A stretch of 64,000 bases of DNA from Halosimplex aquaticum (GCF_028747785.1 NZ_CP118158.1:3968001-4032000), one strand, 5' to 3'. Shown: positions 25,504 through 35,056, numbered from the stretch's first letter. Notes: a model not told the origin generated them from the sequence alone. Numbers and translations: made by a program.

Positions 25504-28037
25504 GAGACGCGCTCGAACGCCCGCTCCGGTTCGTCACCGAGCACAACGTCGTCGTGCTCCTGGTGATGCTGCTGGCGACGGCCGGCGTCGTCGCCGGCGT
25601 CGGGCAGTTGCAGACCCAGAGCGAGGCGAACGCGAGCAGCGCCGTCGGCGACACCGAGGTCGCCCAGAAGCTCGACTACATCCGGGCCAACTACGGCGGT
25701 CACGACAACGAGAGCGACAACGCCACCGCGGTCAGTCCGGCACCCGTCTACGTCCGCAGCGACGGGGGGAACGCCCTCTCGAAGGCCGCGCTGCTGGAAT
25801 CGCTGCGCTTCCAGCAGGCCGTGCTCGAAAACGAGTCGGTCGCCGCGAGCCTCGGCGGCCGCGAGCCGGTCGGCGTCGCGAACCTGGTCGCCGAGCGCGC
25901 GGCCGGGGACCGGGAGGCGACGCTCGACGAGCAGATCGCGGCGCTTGAGTCGGCCAGCGAGCGCGAGGTCCAGTCACTCGTCGCGGAGACGCTGGGCGAG
26001 GGCTCGCAGGCGGCCGCGCTGCTTCCCGGCGACTACGAGGCGGGGACGGCGACGGCCGAGAGCCACCGGATGCTATTTGAATTCGAGAGCGCCGACGCCG
26101 GCGAGTCGGCGGCCGAGACGCGCACGGCGGCGACCGCCGCGCTCTACGAGGCCGCTCAGGACCGCGAGGACCCCGAGTTCTTCACGACCGGCGAGCACGC
26201 CGTCGCCGAATCGAACGCGAACTACAGCCAGCAGACGACGGAACTCATCGTCCCGGTCGCGCTGCTGGCCATCCTCGCCGTGCTGGCGTTCTCCTACCGC
26301 GACCTGGTGGACGTGATCGTCGGGTTCGCCGGCGTCGTCCTCTCGGTGCTGTGGATGTTCGGCATCCTCGGCTGGATGGGGATCCCGGCCGGCATGACGA
26401 TGATCATCGGTCCCGTCCTCGTCGTCGGGCTGAGCGTCGACTACGGGCTCCACGTGTTCATGCGTTATAGGGAAGAACGAGGAGAAGCCGAAGGCATCCG
26501 CGAGCCGATGTTCCGCGGGCTCTCGTCGGTTGCCGTCGCGCTCGGCCTCGTCACCGTCACGGCCGCGGTCGGGTTCATGTCGAACGCCACGAACGAGTTC
26601 ACCGTCATCAGACAGCTCGCGATCGGGATCACGCTCGGCGTCGTCTCGACGTTCGTGATCTCGCTGACGCTCGTCCCGGCGCTGAAGGTGACCGTCGACG
26701 GCCTGCTCGAACGGGTCGGCTTCGACCGGCGCAAGCGGGCACTGGGGAAGACGCGGCTGCTCGAACCGTTCCTGTCGAGCGGCGCGCGCCTCGCCAAGCG
26801 GGCCGCGCCCGTCGTGATCGTCCTCGCGCTGGTCGCCGGATCGGCCGGCGCGGTCGCGTGGACGGACCTGGACCGGCAGTCGGTCCAGCAGACGAACGAA
26901 CCGATCGCCGAGTGGAAGCAGGATCTGCCCGGCCCGCTGGGCTGGGACACCCACGAGTACGAGGAACAGAACCGGTACGTGGACGAACACTACCGCGCGG
27001 CCACCGAGGGCGACAGGCGTCGCTCGCAGGTCCTCCTCGAAGGCGAGGTGACCTCGCCCGACGCGCTCGCGGCCGTCCAGGCGGTCCACGATTCGGCCGC
27101 GGAGCAGGACGCGGTCTTCCAGCGTGACGGGTCCGTCCCCGTGGTCTCGCCGCTGTCGGTCATGCAGTCGGTCGCCGCCGCGGACGAGGAGTTCGCGCAG
27201 GTGTACCGCGACGCCGACACCGACGGCGACGGCGTCCCCGACCGGAACGTCGCGGGCGTCTACGACGCGCTCTACGGCGCGGCGCCCGACCAGGCGAGTC
27301 GCGTGATCGAGCGGACGGACGGTCAGTACCGGTCGCTCCGCGTGATCGTCCCGATCAGCGACGCGGCGACGTACACCGCACAGGGCGACGCGATGCAGGC
27401 CGTCGCGGGGAGCGTCGACGCCGACGGCGTGAGCGCGATCGCCGTCGGCGCGGGGACGCTCAACGAGGCGGAGCTGTCCCAGACCGCCGACAGCATCCTG
27501 ACGACGCTGGTGATCGCGCTGGCCGCCGTCGGCGTCCTGCTGACGGTGATCTACCGGCTGGCGACCGGGAGCGCGAGCCTCGGAGCGGTGACGGCGCTCC
27601 CGATCACGCTCGTCCTCGCGCTGGTCGTCGGCGGGATGCACCTGCTCGACGTGCCGCTGACGTTCCTGACCGCGCTGCTTCTGAGCCTCGTCGTCGGGCT
27701 CGGAATCGACTACAACATCCACGTCAGCGACCGGTTCGCGCAGGAGCTCGAACGCGGGCAGACCGTCACCGGCGCGCTCCGCACGGCCGTCACGGGCACC
27801 GGCGGCGCGCTCCTGGGGAGCACGCTCACGTCGGTCGGCGCGTTCAGCGCCCTGTTGCTCCACCCGCACCCGCAGATCCAGAGCTTCGGGACGCTCGTCG
27901 TCCTCGCGCTGTCGCTGTCGTTCGTCGTCGCGGTGTTCGTCCTGCCGAGCCTGCTGCTGGTGTGGTCGAACCACGGCAGCGTCGACGCCGTCCGGCGCGA
28001 GTCGGCGTCGCGCGACGCGCCGATGGCACAGGACTGA
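25500..28037 (+). CDS. RND/MMPL superfamily exporter
   Basis: 845 aa from a GTG. Two repeats each have one membrane helix, a large extracytoplasmic domain and a five-helix bundle. The first bundle carries GLSVDYGLHVFMRYREER and the second GLGIDYNIHVSDRFAQE, the G-x-x-x-D-Y motifs of MMPL/RND proton-driven transporters. Substrates of haloarchaeal members are unknown; lipids or hydrophobic compounds are typical for the superfamily. The start overlaps a short upstream ORF. A T-run (28059-28064) follows its stop. Confidence 0.9.
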   Translation: MRDALERPLRFVTEHNVVVLLVMLLATAGVVAGVGQLQTQSEANASSAVGDTEVAQKLDYIRANYGGHDNESDNATAVSPAPVYVRSDGGNALSKAALLESLRFQQAVLENESVAASLGGREPVGVANLVAERAAGDREATLDEQIAALESASEREVQSLVAETLGEGSQAAALLPGDYEAGTATAESHRMLFEFESADAGESAAETRTAATAALYEAAQDREDPEFFTTGEHAVAESNANYSQQTTELIVPVALLAILAVLAFSYRDLVDVIVGFAGVVLSVLWMFGILGWMGIPAGMTMIIGPVLVVGLSVDYGLHVFMRYREERGEAEGIREPMFRGLSSVAVALGLVTVTAAVGFMSNATNEFTVIRQLAIGITLGVVSTFVISLTLVPALKVTVDGLLERVGFDRRKRALGKTRLLEPFLSSGARLAKRAAPVVIVLALVAGSAGAVAWTDLDRQSVQQTNEPIAEWKQDLPGPLGWDTHEYEEQNRYVDEHYRAATEGDRRRSQVLLEGEVTSPDALAAVQAVHDSAAEQDAVFQRDGSVPVVSPLSVMQSVAAADEEFAQVYRDADTDGDGVPDRNVAGVYDALYGAAPDQASRVIERTDGQYRSLRVIVPISDAATYTAQGDAMQAVAGSVDADGVSAIAVGAGTLNEAELSQTADSILTTLVIALAAVGVLLTVIYRLATGSASLGAVTALPITLVLALVVGGMHLLDVPLTFLTALLLSLVVGLGIDYNIHVSDRFAQELERGQTVTGALRTAVTGTGGALLGSTLTSVGAFSALLLHPHPQIQSFGTLVVLALSLSFVVAVFVLPSLLLVWSNHGSVDAVRRESASRDAPMAQD

Positions 28038-28063
28038 AAGAAATCACTCGCAGCCGTCTTTTT

Positions 28064-29521
28064 TCACCGTCGTCGCAGACGCACGACCGCGCCGGCGAAC
28101 AGCGCGGCGACGCCGGCGAGCGCGAGGACGGGACCGACCGGCGACGGACCGGACCCCGTCGTCGGCGTTCCGAGCACGCTGTCGCCGTTCCCGCCGGATT
28201 CGGTGTCCGAGTCGGACTCGCCGTCGGTGCCGTTGCCACCGTCGGTCTCGTTCCCGCCGTCGGTCGCCGAGGACTCGGTGACGGCGTCGAGTTCGTCGTC
28301 GGGGATCAACTGCGTGCGCTCGACCGAGGTGAGGAAGTCGTAACAGGCCTCGACGTCCGCGGCGTCGAAGTCCGCGCTGCCGGTCACCTGGACGGAGCCG
28401 GTCGCGGCCGCGTCGGCCATCGTCGGCCGGCTCGACTCGTCGCCGGTGCCGACCCGTTCGGCGTCGTAGGGCTGGTACGGCGAGTACATCTCCCAGACCA
28501 CGTCGCCCTCGGGGGTCACCTCGACGATGCGGTGGGCGCGGCGGTCGGCGATGAGCGTGTTCCCGTTGGGCAGGCGGTCGGCGTCGCGCGGTTCGTCGAG
28601 GCCGCCGCCGCGGGCGACCCACGTCCGATTCCACGAGTCGCCCTCGCGCTCGTACTCGACGACGCGGTCGTTGAGGCTGTCGGCGACGAGGACCGTGGCG
28701 TTGCCGTCCTCGCTCTCGATGAAGTCCGGGTTGTGCTGCTCGTGGAGGATCGTCGTGTTGTCGTCCGCGCCGAGGGTCCACTCGACGTCCTTCGTCTCGC
28801 GGTCGATGGCGACGACCTTGTCGAAGTTGCGGACCGAGACCATGAACGTGCCGTCGCCGATCTGTTCGACGTCGTTGTTGTGGGTCCAGTCGCCGCCGAA
28901 CTCGCCGCCGCCGGACTCGGGGTAGTGCTCGCTGTAGTTGGCGAAGTAGTACTCCCAGACGACCTCCTCGCGGGTGAGGTTGTAGACGAACACGCGGTCC
29001 TCGCCGTCCTGGCTCATGTCGTTGACGAGGAGTTCGTCGCCGTTGATGAGGTCGACGTCGTGCGTGTCGAGCGTGTCGCGGAAGTGGCGCTCGGAGACGT
29101 GCTCGCCCGTCGCGGGGTCGATCTCCTCGATGACGGTGTGGCGCGACTGCGTGGTCGGCTGGAGGATGTTGCCGTTCGGCAGCACGTCGACGTCGTAGCT
29201 CCACCAGCGGCCGGCGGCGGTGTCGTTGTGGACGCCGACGACGGACCCGTCGGGGCGAGCGCCGACGACCATCGCGGACGTCTTCTCGCCGCCGTGGGCG
29301 CCCTGGATCGAGAAGAGGGTCGTCCGGTCGGGGGTCCGCTCAATCGTTCCGACGCAGGGGTTGGGGCTGTCTTGCAGCGCGGTCTCGGCCGCCGCGGCCA
29401 GGCCGGCGGCCGGCGTGGCTCCGGCCCCGTCGTGGCCGGTCGTCGCCGCGCTGGCGGCGGCGCTGACCGGAGCGACGAGCAGGAGCGCGACGAGCAGGGT
29501 CTGGAGGACGGTTCTACGCAT
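28064..29521 (-). CDS. Secreted arylsulfotransferase-like beta-propeller protein, C-terminally anchored
   Basis: 485 aa. Signal peptide MRRTVLQTLLVALLLVAPVS, then a propeller with TLDTHDVDLINGDELLV, EDRVFVYNLTREEVVWEYY, WTHNNDVEQIGDGTFMVSVR, LHEQHNPDFIESEDGN and EPRDADRLPNGNTLIAD. A Gly/Asn/Asp/Thr spacer and C-terminal helix (PVLALAGVAALFAGAVVRLRRR) anchor it outside. It is paralogous to the protein at 1808-3157 over the whole propeller. ASST-family propellers include sulfotransferases, but catalytic His/Arg residues could not be matched with confidence. Confidence 0.82.
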   Translation of the reverse strand: MRRTVLQTLLVALLLVAPVSAAASAATTGHDGAGATPAAGLAAAAETALQDSPNPCVGTIERTPDRTTLFSIQGAHGGEKTSAMVVGARPDGSVVGVHNDTAAGRWWSYDVDVLPNGNILQPTTQSRHTVIEEIDPATGEHVSERHFRDTLDTHDVDLINGDELLVNDMSQDGEDRVFVYNLTREEVVWEYYFANYSEHYPESGGGEFGGDWTHNNDVEQIGDGTFMVSVRNFDKVVAIDRETKDVEWTLGADDNTTILHEQHNPDFIESEDGNATVLVADSLNDRVVEYEREGDSWNRTWVARGGGLDEPRDADRLPNGNTLIADRRAHRIVEVTPEGDVVWEMYSPYQPYDAERVGTGDESSRPTMADAAATGSVQVTGSADFDAADVEACYDFLTSVERTQLIPDDELDAVTESSATDGGNETDGGNGTDGESDSDTESGGNGDSVLGTPTTGSGPSPVGPVLALAGVAALFAGAVVRLRRR

Positions 29522-29555
29522 CTGCCTTCATATCCGACGCTCCGGGTTAACTCGG

Positions 29556-31346
29556 TTACGACTCCGGTCCCGATCCGCGGTCCGCGCGGTCGGCCGCGGC
29601 GCCGTCGCTCTCGGCGAACTCGGGTTCGCGACCGTCGACCGCGTCGAGACCGAACTCGCGGGCGCGCCGGCGCCAGAACTCGTCGAAGCCCTCCTCGCGC
29701 TCCTCGACCGTGGTGGTGCCGTCGCGGACGTAGTCGAGTTTCAGGTCGATCTCCTCGACGAGGCGCTCGCCGACGTCGTCGCTGACGACGCCGTCGTGCA
29801 TCGCGTCGCGGAGCGCCGACTTCTCGCGCTGGAGCACCTGGCGCTCGCCCGCCAGCAGTTGCTCGTGGCGCAACTGCGGGTTCTCACGGAGCAGCTCCGC
29901 GATCGCATCGCCGAGCTGGACCTTCTCGCGCTCGTACTCGGCGGTGAAGTCGTCGTACACCTCCTCGGGCAACTCGCCGCTGGCGTGGAGTTCCTCGGCG
30001 GATTCGAGGGCCGCGTCGACCGCCCGCGCGCGGCCGACGAGCAGTTCGTACAGCTCCTCGTCGTCCGAGCGAGTGACGATGCCGAGCCCGTTGAGCAGGT
30101 TGGACATCGTCAGGCCCTGGACGACGAGCGAGAAGGCGGCGACGCCGAACACCATCGCCCGGAGCGTCGTCCGGAGCTCGGGAGCCAGCCCCGACCCGCT
30201 CCCGAGGCCGAGCACGAGCGCGATGGGGATCGAACCGTGGAGGCCGCCCCAGACCATGACGTGCTGGTACTCGAAGGGGACCGTCGGCTCGTTGAACCGG
30301 TTGACCAGTCCGGTGATCGGATAGACCACGAGCGCCCGTGCGGCGACCACGAGGGGGATGGCGACCAGGATGAGCCGCCAGTTCGACAGGAGCTGGCCGA
30401 TCGGGGTCGTGACGCCGATCATGACGAAGATGAACGTGTTGACGATGAACGCGCCGGTCTCCCAGGTGTTGAAGACCGACAGCTTCGTGCGGGGGCTCAT
30501 CGCGAACTCGGCGCCGCGGTTACCGATGAGCAGACCCGCCGCGACCGTCGCGATGACGCCGCTGAAGTGCGTGCCGAGCAGCCGGTCGACGTAGTGTTCG
30601 GAGAGCAGGAAGACGCCGTAGGCGAGGATGATCGTCAGGACGATCTCGGTCATGTGCTCGTCGAGGTTGACCATCACCCGGTAGACGAGATAGCCGCCGG
30701 CGATGCCGACGAGCGCGCCGCCGCCCGCGGTGACGGCGATGTTGAGCCCGAGGTCGACCGCGCCGGCGACCGAGAACAGCTCCGGGCCGCCCCCGCCGTG
30801 GCCGCCGCCGTTCTCGGCGCCGATGCGGGCGAGCAGCGCCGTGAACAGGACGACGCCGACGCCGTCGTTGATCAGGCTCTCGCCCTCGACGAGGACCGAG
30901 AGGCGCTCGGGCGCGCCCAGTTCCTCGAACAGCGCGAGGACGGAGACGGGGTCGGTCGGGAGGATCATCGCCGCGAACAGCAGGGCGACGAGCAGGTCGA
31001 AGCCGAAGGCGTACTGCCCGACCAGCCCCAGAGCGAGCACGGATACGGTCAGACCGACGACGGCGAGCACGAGGATCGGCGCGAGGTTGCGCCGCAGCCG
31101 TTCGAGGTTGGTCGTCGCCGCGCCCTCGAACAGCAGCGGCGGGAGGAGCACGAGCAGGATGAGGTCGTGCGAGAGGTCCAACTGGACGTTGATGCCGACG
31201 ACCGACGCCGCGAAGCCCGCGAGCAGGAGCGCGATCGTGTACGGGAACTTACCGATCTTGGCGACGAAGATACCGACGCCGGCGGCGATGATGAACACCG
31301 AGAGCACGTCCGCGAGCAGCGCCACGTCGATACCCGCCTGGACCAT
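29556..31346 (-). CDS. nhaP: Na+/H+ antiporter, NhaP/CPA1 family
   Basis: 596 aa. About 12-13 membrane helices carry CPA1 signatures: LLVLLPPLLFEGAATTNL, AAMILPTDPVSVLALF and LVEGESLINDGVGVVLFTALL with the paired Asn-Asp of the transport site. The last ~170 residues form a charged, helical cytoplasmic tail (DALRARAVDAALESAEELH-like and DFTAEYEREKVQLGDAIAELL) that is probably coiled coil. It exchanges Na+ for H+ across the membrane, important for a halophile. The ATG at 31346 precedes the first helix. Confidence 0.93.
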   Translation of the reverse strand: MVQAGIDVALLADVLSVFIIAAGVGIFVAKIGKFPYTIALLLAGFAASVVGINVQLDLSHDLILLVLLPPLLFEGAATTNLERLRRNLAPILVLAVVGLTVSVLALGLVGQYAFGFDLLVALLFAAMILPTDPVSVLALFEELGAPERLSVLVEGESLINDGVGVVLFTALLARIGAENGGGHGGGGPELFSVAGAVDLGLNIAVTAGGGALVGIAGGYLVYRVMVNLDEHMTEIVLTIILAYGVFLLSEHYVDRLLGTHFSGVIATVAAGLLIGNRGAEFAMSPRTKLSVFNTWETGAFIVNTFIFVMIGVTTPIGQLLSNWRLILVAIPLVVAARALVVYPITGLVNRFNEPTVPFEYQHVMVWGGLHGSIPIALVLGLGSGSGLAPELRTTLRAMVFGVAAFSLVVQGLTMSNLLNGLGIVTRSDDEELYELLVGRARAVDAALESAEELHASGELPEEVYDDFTAEYEREKVQLGDAIAELLRENPQLRHEQLLAGERQVLQREKSALRDAMHDGVVSDDVGERLVEEIDLKLDYVRDGTTTVEEREEGFDEFWRRRAREFGLDAVDGREPEFAESDGAAADRADRGSGPES

Positions 31347-31593
31347 GTGTCAAGTTGGGCGCTCAGACGGGTAAAATAACTGCTGGAGAATGCCGTCAAA
31401 CGGCCGCTCAGCGGTTCTAGTTCGATCTCATCCCCCGCGCCCGGCTCGGCGATTCGACGGTTACAGCGCTCCACGGTCGTCGTCGTCCTCGCTGGGGCCT
31501 CGGACTCCGACGTCTTTGGCCGTACTGCGCGCCGTCGCTGGCCAGACGCGGCGAAACGTCACGCCTATACTCGGCGGTCGACAACGGCGGGGC

Positions 31594-32112
31594 ATGCGTC
31601 TACTGGGGCGGCTGTTCGGCGGCGACGGAGGCGACGGCGCCGCCGACGGCCCCGGACCGGGGAAGTCGGGTTCGACCCGGGCGGACTCTCGCGGCCACGA
31701 CCAGCCGCGGGTGGGGCTGTACGTCGACGGGCCGAACGTGCTCCGCGACGAGTTCGACGTGGACCTCGACGACGTGCGGGCGGCGGCCGAACGCTACGGC
31801 CAGCTCTCGTTCGGGCGGCTGTACCTCAACGAGAACGCGCCGGCGGGCCTCATCCAGGCCGCCGAAGCCCGCGGGTTCGAGGTGGTGACGACGAGCGGCG
31901 ACGTCGACGTCAAGTTGGGCGTCGACGCGACCGCCGCCGCGGTCGAGGAGGCCATCGACGTGCTGGCGGTCACCTCGCGGGACACGGACTTCAAGCCGGT
32001 GCTGGAGGCCGCGGCCGAACGCGGGCTGGCGACCATCGCGATCGCGCCCGGCGAGCACGGCCGCTCCGACGCGCTCCGGAACACGGCCCACGAGGACATC
32101 ACGCTCGACTGA
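31594..32112 (+). CDS. NYN-domain (PIN-like) putative RNase
   Basis: 172 aa. A Gly/Asp-rich N-terminal tail of ~40 residues is followed by VGLYVDGPNVLRDEFDVDLDD, then VVTTSGDVDVKLGVDATAAA, VLAVTSRDTDFKPVLEAAAERG and IAIAPGEHGRSDAL. The acidic residues in YVDGPN, DVDVKLGVD and SRDTDF are the metal-binding set of NYN domains, which cut RNA. It resembles the archaeal NYN family that includes TIGR00288-type proteins. RNA target unknown. Confidence 0.87.
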   Translation: MRLLGRLFGGDGGDGAADGPGPGKSGSTRADSRGHDQPRVGLYVDGPNVLRDEFDVDLDDVRAAAERYGQLSFGRLYLNENAPAGLIQAAEARGFEVVTTSGDVDVKLGVDATAAAVEEAIDVLAVTSRDTDFKPVLEAAAERGLATIAIAPGEHGRSDALRNTAHEDITLD

Positions 32113-32173
32113 CCGGGCGACTCTCCCGCGGATGGGGTCCAACAGTTAACCCACCGGGGACAGATCGTCGGGT

Positions 32174-32269
32174 ATGTATCGGATCGACGGTCGCGCGCTC
32201 GTCGGCGTGCTGGTCGCGGCGCTCGCGCTGGGGCTGGTCGTCGGGTTCGTCGCCGCCGGCGCGCTGTAA
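32174..32269 (+). CDS. 31-aa membrane microprotein resembling the N-terminus of the CAP protein
   Basis: MYRIDGRALVGVLVAALALGL and on to VVGFVAAGAL then stop: one hydrophobic helix behind a short polar head. The next gene begins MLRIDGRVLAASVLGLFLTG. An ungapped comparison of the 31 residues gives 15 identities, including the heads (M-x-RIDGR-x-L) and the tail GFVA. It therefore looks like a duplicated signal-anchor without the secreted domain. TTAACCC motifs precede both start codons. Confidence 0.6.
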   Translation: MYRIDGRALVGVLVAALALGLVVGFVAAGAL

Positions 32270-32351
32270 CTCGCTCGGAACCGCTCCCGACCCGTTCAAG
32301 CCCTGATAACTGGGGCCGAGTCTTTAACCCGGGCTGTGGGAATCCTCGGAC

Positions 32352-33209
32352 ATGCTTCGCATCGACGGACGCGTCCTCGCCGCGTCCGTGCTCGGCCTCT
32401 TTCTCACCGGGGCGGTCCTCGGGTTCGTCGCCGGCGGCGGACTGGGGCAGTCCGGTGGCCCTGGCGACGAGGCCGGGGGTCCGACGGCGACGCCGACGGT
32501 CGTCGAGACGACCGTTCCGAGCGCAGTTCCCACCGCAGCGGGGACTGCCACCGGGACCGCGACTGCGACCCCGATCGGCTCACCGACGCCTGCCGCGACG
32601 GCCGCGCCCACGGCGGTCCCGACGGCCACGCCCGCTGTGACGCACGCGCCGACCGCGACGCCGGCGCGGACGCCGATGCTGATCCGGCGGTTCGACACCG
32701 GTGAGATAGAGCGCCACCTCCGGCGGCTGTTGAACGACTGGCGCGAGGAGCGAGGGCTGCGGCCGTTCGGGAACCCCGACGGGCGCCTCGTCGAGCGACT
32801 CGACGAGATGGCGACGGCCCACAGCGTCGACATGGCCGACCTGGGCGAGACGATCCACCGGATCGACAACCGCTCAAGCGCGCAGCGCTACCGCGACGCC
32901 TCCCTCTTCGAGACCTGTAAGTTCAAGAAGTCCGGCGCGCAGTACGTCGTCACGCCGACGCGCAACCGGCTGGAAGTCCTCGGGAAGACCTACGCCGGGC
33001 GGGCCTACGAGACCGCCAACGGCACCCGGTACAACGGCGACGAGCGCGCTGTCGCCGCGGCCGTCTTCGAGTCGTGGGTCGAGACGGGACCGTACCGTGA
33101 CCGGCTCTCGTACGCCAACGCGACCCGGATCGGTATCGGCATCGAGACGACCGAGGACAACGAGGTGTACGTGACCGGCGACCTCTGCGGCGTCTACGGC
33201 AGTAGCTGA
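32352..33209 (+). CDS. Secreted CAP (SCP/PR1-like) domain protein
   Basis: 285 aa. An N-terminal signal anchor is followed by a Thr/Pro/Ala-rich stalk (about residues 40-108, TATPT-type repeats, likely glycosylated). The CAP-like domain begins EIERHLRRLLNDWREERGLRPF and contains RLDEMATAHSVDMADLGETIHRIDN, the helix-His region of CAP proteins, and ends DNEVYVTGDLCGVYG. Two cysteines (ETCKF, DLCGV) could form a disulfide. CAP proteins are extracellular, with varied and mostly unknown roles in prokaryotes. Confidence 0.82.
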   Translation: MLRIDGRVLAASVLGLFLTGAVLGFVAGGGLGQSGGPGDEAGGPTATPTVVETTVPSAVPTAAGTATGTATATPIGSPTPAATAAPTAVPTATPAVTHAPTATPARTPMLIRRFDTGEIERHLRRLLNDWREERGLRPFGNPDGRLVERLDEMATAHSVDMADLGETIHRIDNRSSAQRYRDASLFETCKFKKSGAQYVVTPTRNRLEVLGKTYAGRAYETANGTRYNGDERAVAAAVFESWVETGPYRDRLSYANATRIGIGIETTEDNEVYVTGDLCGVYGSS

Positions 33210-33290
33210 CGAGGCGGTGACTGGCCCGGACGGCTCCCGCGAACGCTCGGGAGCGATCGGTTTTTGCGACGGCGGGTCCCACGGCGAGAC

Positions 33291-34139
33291 ATGAACGCCG
33301 ACCTCGACACGCCGGTCCTCGACGACCACATGCACCTCGACCCGGTCCACGGACGAGGGGTCGAGGCCGCCGCGGAGTTCGCCGACAACGGCGGCACCCA
33401 CCTGCTCGTCGTCAACAAACCCTCGTGGCACCTGCTCGAAGACCTCCCGAGCGGCGCCGCGGACTTCCGCGAGGTGTTCGACCTCACCGTCGACGTGGTC
33501 GAGCGCGCCAGCGAGGTGCTGCCGGGCCGCGCCTGGCCGGTGCTGGGCGTCCACCCCGCCCTGATCTCCCAGCTCGTCGACGACGGGCGCGACCCCGCGG
33601 AGGCGCGGGACCTGATGCAGACCGGCCTCGACGTCGCCGCGGAGTACGTCGCCGACGGCCCGGCGCTGGGGCTCAAGTCCGGTCGGCCCCACTACGACGT
33701 CTCCGACGCGGTCTGGGAGGCCTCGAACGACGTGATGAAACGCGGGTTCGACCTCGCCGCGGAGGCCGACTGCGCCATCCAGTTGCACGCCGAGGGCGGC
33801 GAGGACTTCACGGAGGTCGCCGAGTGGGCTGAAGACCGCGGACTCCCGGCCGGCCGCGTCGTGAAGCACTACTCCGGCGGTAGACTGCAGGGGATCACCA
33901 AGAGCGTCATCTCGAACAAAGAGGATCTGGAGGTCGCCATCGAGGAGGACGAGCCGTTCATGATGGAGACCGACTACATCGACGACCCGGACCGCCCCGG
34001 CGCGGTCCTGGGGGTCAAGACGGTCCCGCGACGGGTCCGCTGGCTGCTCGAAGAGGGGCACGAGGAGGCAGTTCGGCGCGCGCACGTGGAGACCCCCGCC
34101 GCGGTGTACGACATCGACACCGAGGGGACGCTGGAGTAG
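33291..34139 (+). CDS. TatD-like metal-dependent hydrolase
   Basis: 282 aa. DDHMHLDPVHGRG near the N-terminus is the HxH metal site of the amidohydrolase fold; VLGVHPALI, LQLHAEGGEDFT-like IQLHAEGGEDF, VVKHYSGG and METDYIDDP supply the remaining His/Asp ligands. Residues GLKSGRPHY replace the usual Glu-containing 'GEIGLD' loop of TatD nucleases, so substrate specificity may differ. Haloarchaeal members of this branch are annotated as TatD family hydrolases without known substrate. Confidence 0.85.
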   Translation: MNADLDTPVLDDHMHLDPVHGRGVEAAAEFADNGGTHLLVVNKPSWHLLEDLPSGAADFREVFDLTVDVVERASEVLPGRAWPVLGVHPALISQLVDDGRDPAEARDLMQTGLDVAAEYVADGPALGLKSGRPHYDVSDAVWEASNDVMKRGFDLAAEADCAIQLHAEGGEDFTEVAEWAEDRGLPAGRVVKHYSGGRLQGITKSVISNKEDLEVAIEEDEPFMMETDYIDDPDRPGAVLGVKTVPRRVRWLLEEGHEEAVRRAHVETPAAVYDIDTEGTLE

Positions 34140-34149
34140 GCGGTCCGTC

Positions 34150-34407
34150 TCACCTCAGTTTCAGCCACTGCTGGGCAGCCATCCACAGGAAGAGGACGCC
34201 GCCACCGAGGAGTATCGCGAAGGTGTAGCGGGCGATGGTCACCCGCCACTCGGTCGGTTCGACCTCGTCCCACGACCGGGTGCTTCCAACGGCGTCGATG
34301 CGCTCGCGCCACAGCGCGACCGTGTACGGCCGGAGCACGCCGAACAGGCCGACCGCCAGGAGCACCACCCCGACGAGCGTGGCACTGGCCGCCGCGGCGA
34401 CGGTCAT
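34150..34407 (-). CDS. Small two-helix membrane protein
   Basis: 85 aa. Helix 1 is ATLVGVVLLAVGLFGVLRPY, a charged loop has WRERIDAVGSTRSWDEVEPTEW, and helix 2 is FAILLGGGVLFLWMAAQQW. The layout is like that of DUF6199-type proteins and of the protein at 11976-12191. It is convergent with the TatD-like gene (10-bp gap). Function unknown. The longer frame upstream of the ATG at 34407 looks like shadow sequence. Confidence 0.65.
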   Translation of the reverse strand: MTVAAAASATLVGVVLLAVGLFGVLRPYTVALWRERIDAVGSTRSWDEVEPTEWRVTIARYTFAILLGGGVLFLWMAAQQWLKLR

Positions 34408-34584
34408 CTCGGTCTCCGCCCGTATCGACTGCCGATGCGTCCCCGGGTTCCGGGACGAGCGCCCGCGGTCCCGCAAATTCGCTGTCGCATGCTTCGTATT
34501 CGACCGTTGATACGATAAGCGTAGGGGATCCGTGACGTTCCCTGTCGAAGCCGGGTTTACGTTCCGCGACGGGGTAGTCCCCCT

Positions 34585-34800
34585 ATGGAACACCGCTGTC
34601 CAGACTGCGGCGTATCGACTGAGCCGGTCGAGTTCGGGATGAGCGACGCGTGGAAGCCCCACGTCAGGACCGACGAGACACGGGAGGGGTTGCTCGGGAA
34701 ACTCGGGATGAACGAGCGCCAGGAGGTCGAGACGGTGATGTGTCCCGAGTGCGGGCTGTTGCGGTTCTACGCCGACATCGAGGCGGAAGAAGCGTACTGA
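34585..34800 (+). CDS. Small zinc-ribbon protein
   Basis: 71 aa. Two CxxC pairs (HRCPDCG near residue 5 and MCPECGLLRFYADIE near residue 53) form a zinc ribbon with a central polar segment. Upstream is a short AT-containing region; downstream lies a T-run inside the intergenic repeat element. Such zinc ribbons are common in haloarchaea; the role is unknown. Confidence 0.75.
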   Translation: MEHRCPDCGVSTEPVEFGMSDAWKPHVRTDETREGLLGKLGMNERQEVETVMCPECGLLRFYADIEAEEAY

Positions 34801-34918
34801 GCGTGGGAAATCGCGCCTGTTGACCGTGGGATGTCGCGGAGTCGCGGTGGCCGGGAGCGCGTGTCGCCGCACAGCGGCGACCGCGCGACTCGGGGAAAGG
34901 CAGGTTTGCCACTAGCGT

Positions 34919-35056
34919 CCGGCGCCGCAGGCGCCGGTTCACCGAGCGCGAGCCAAGCGAGCGCTCGGCTTTTTTTCGCCCACGTTTTTGCCGCGAGCGG
35001 TGCCCGCAGGCCGCCGCAGGCGGCCGAGGACACCCGAGCGGGAAAAAGGTGGGTCG
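34919..35056. repeat. Intergenic multi-hairpin element, copy A
   Basis: Hairpins GGCGCC-GCA-GGCGCC and GAGCGC/GCGCTC are followed by CTTTTTTTCGCCCACGTTTTTG, a third hairpin GCCGCC-GCA-GGCGGC and the outer motif GCGGGAAAAAGGTGGG. Motif order and spacing match the copy at 39573-39686, and the inverted copy at 10767-10913, although the hairpin sequences differ. The T-run may also end transcription of the zinc-ribbon gene at 34585-34800. Confidence 0.7.
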
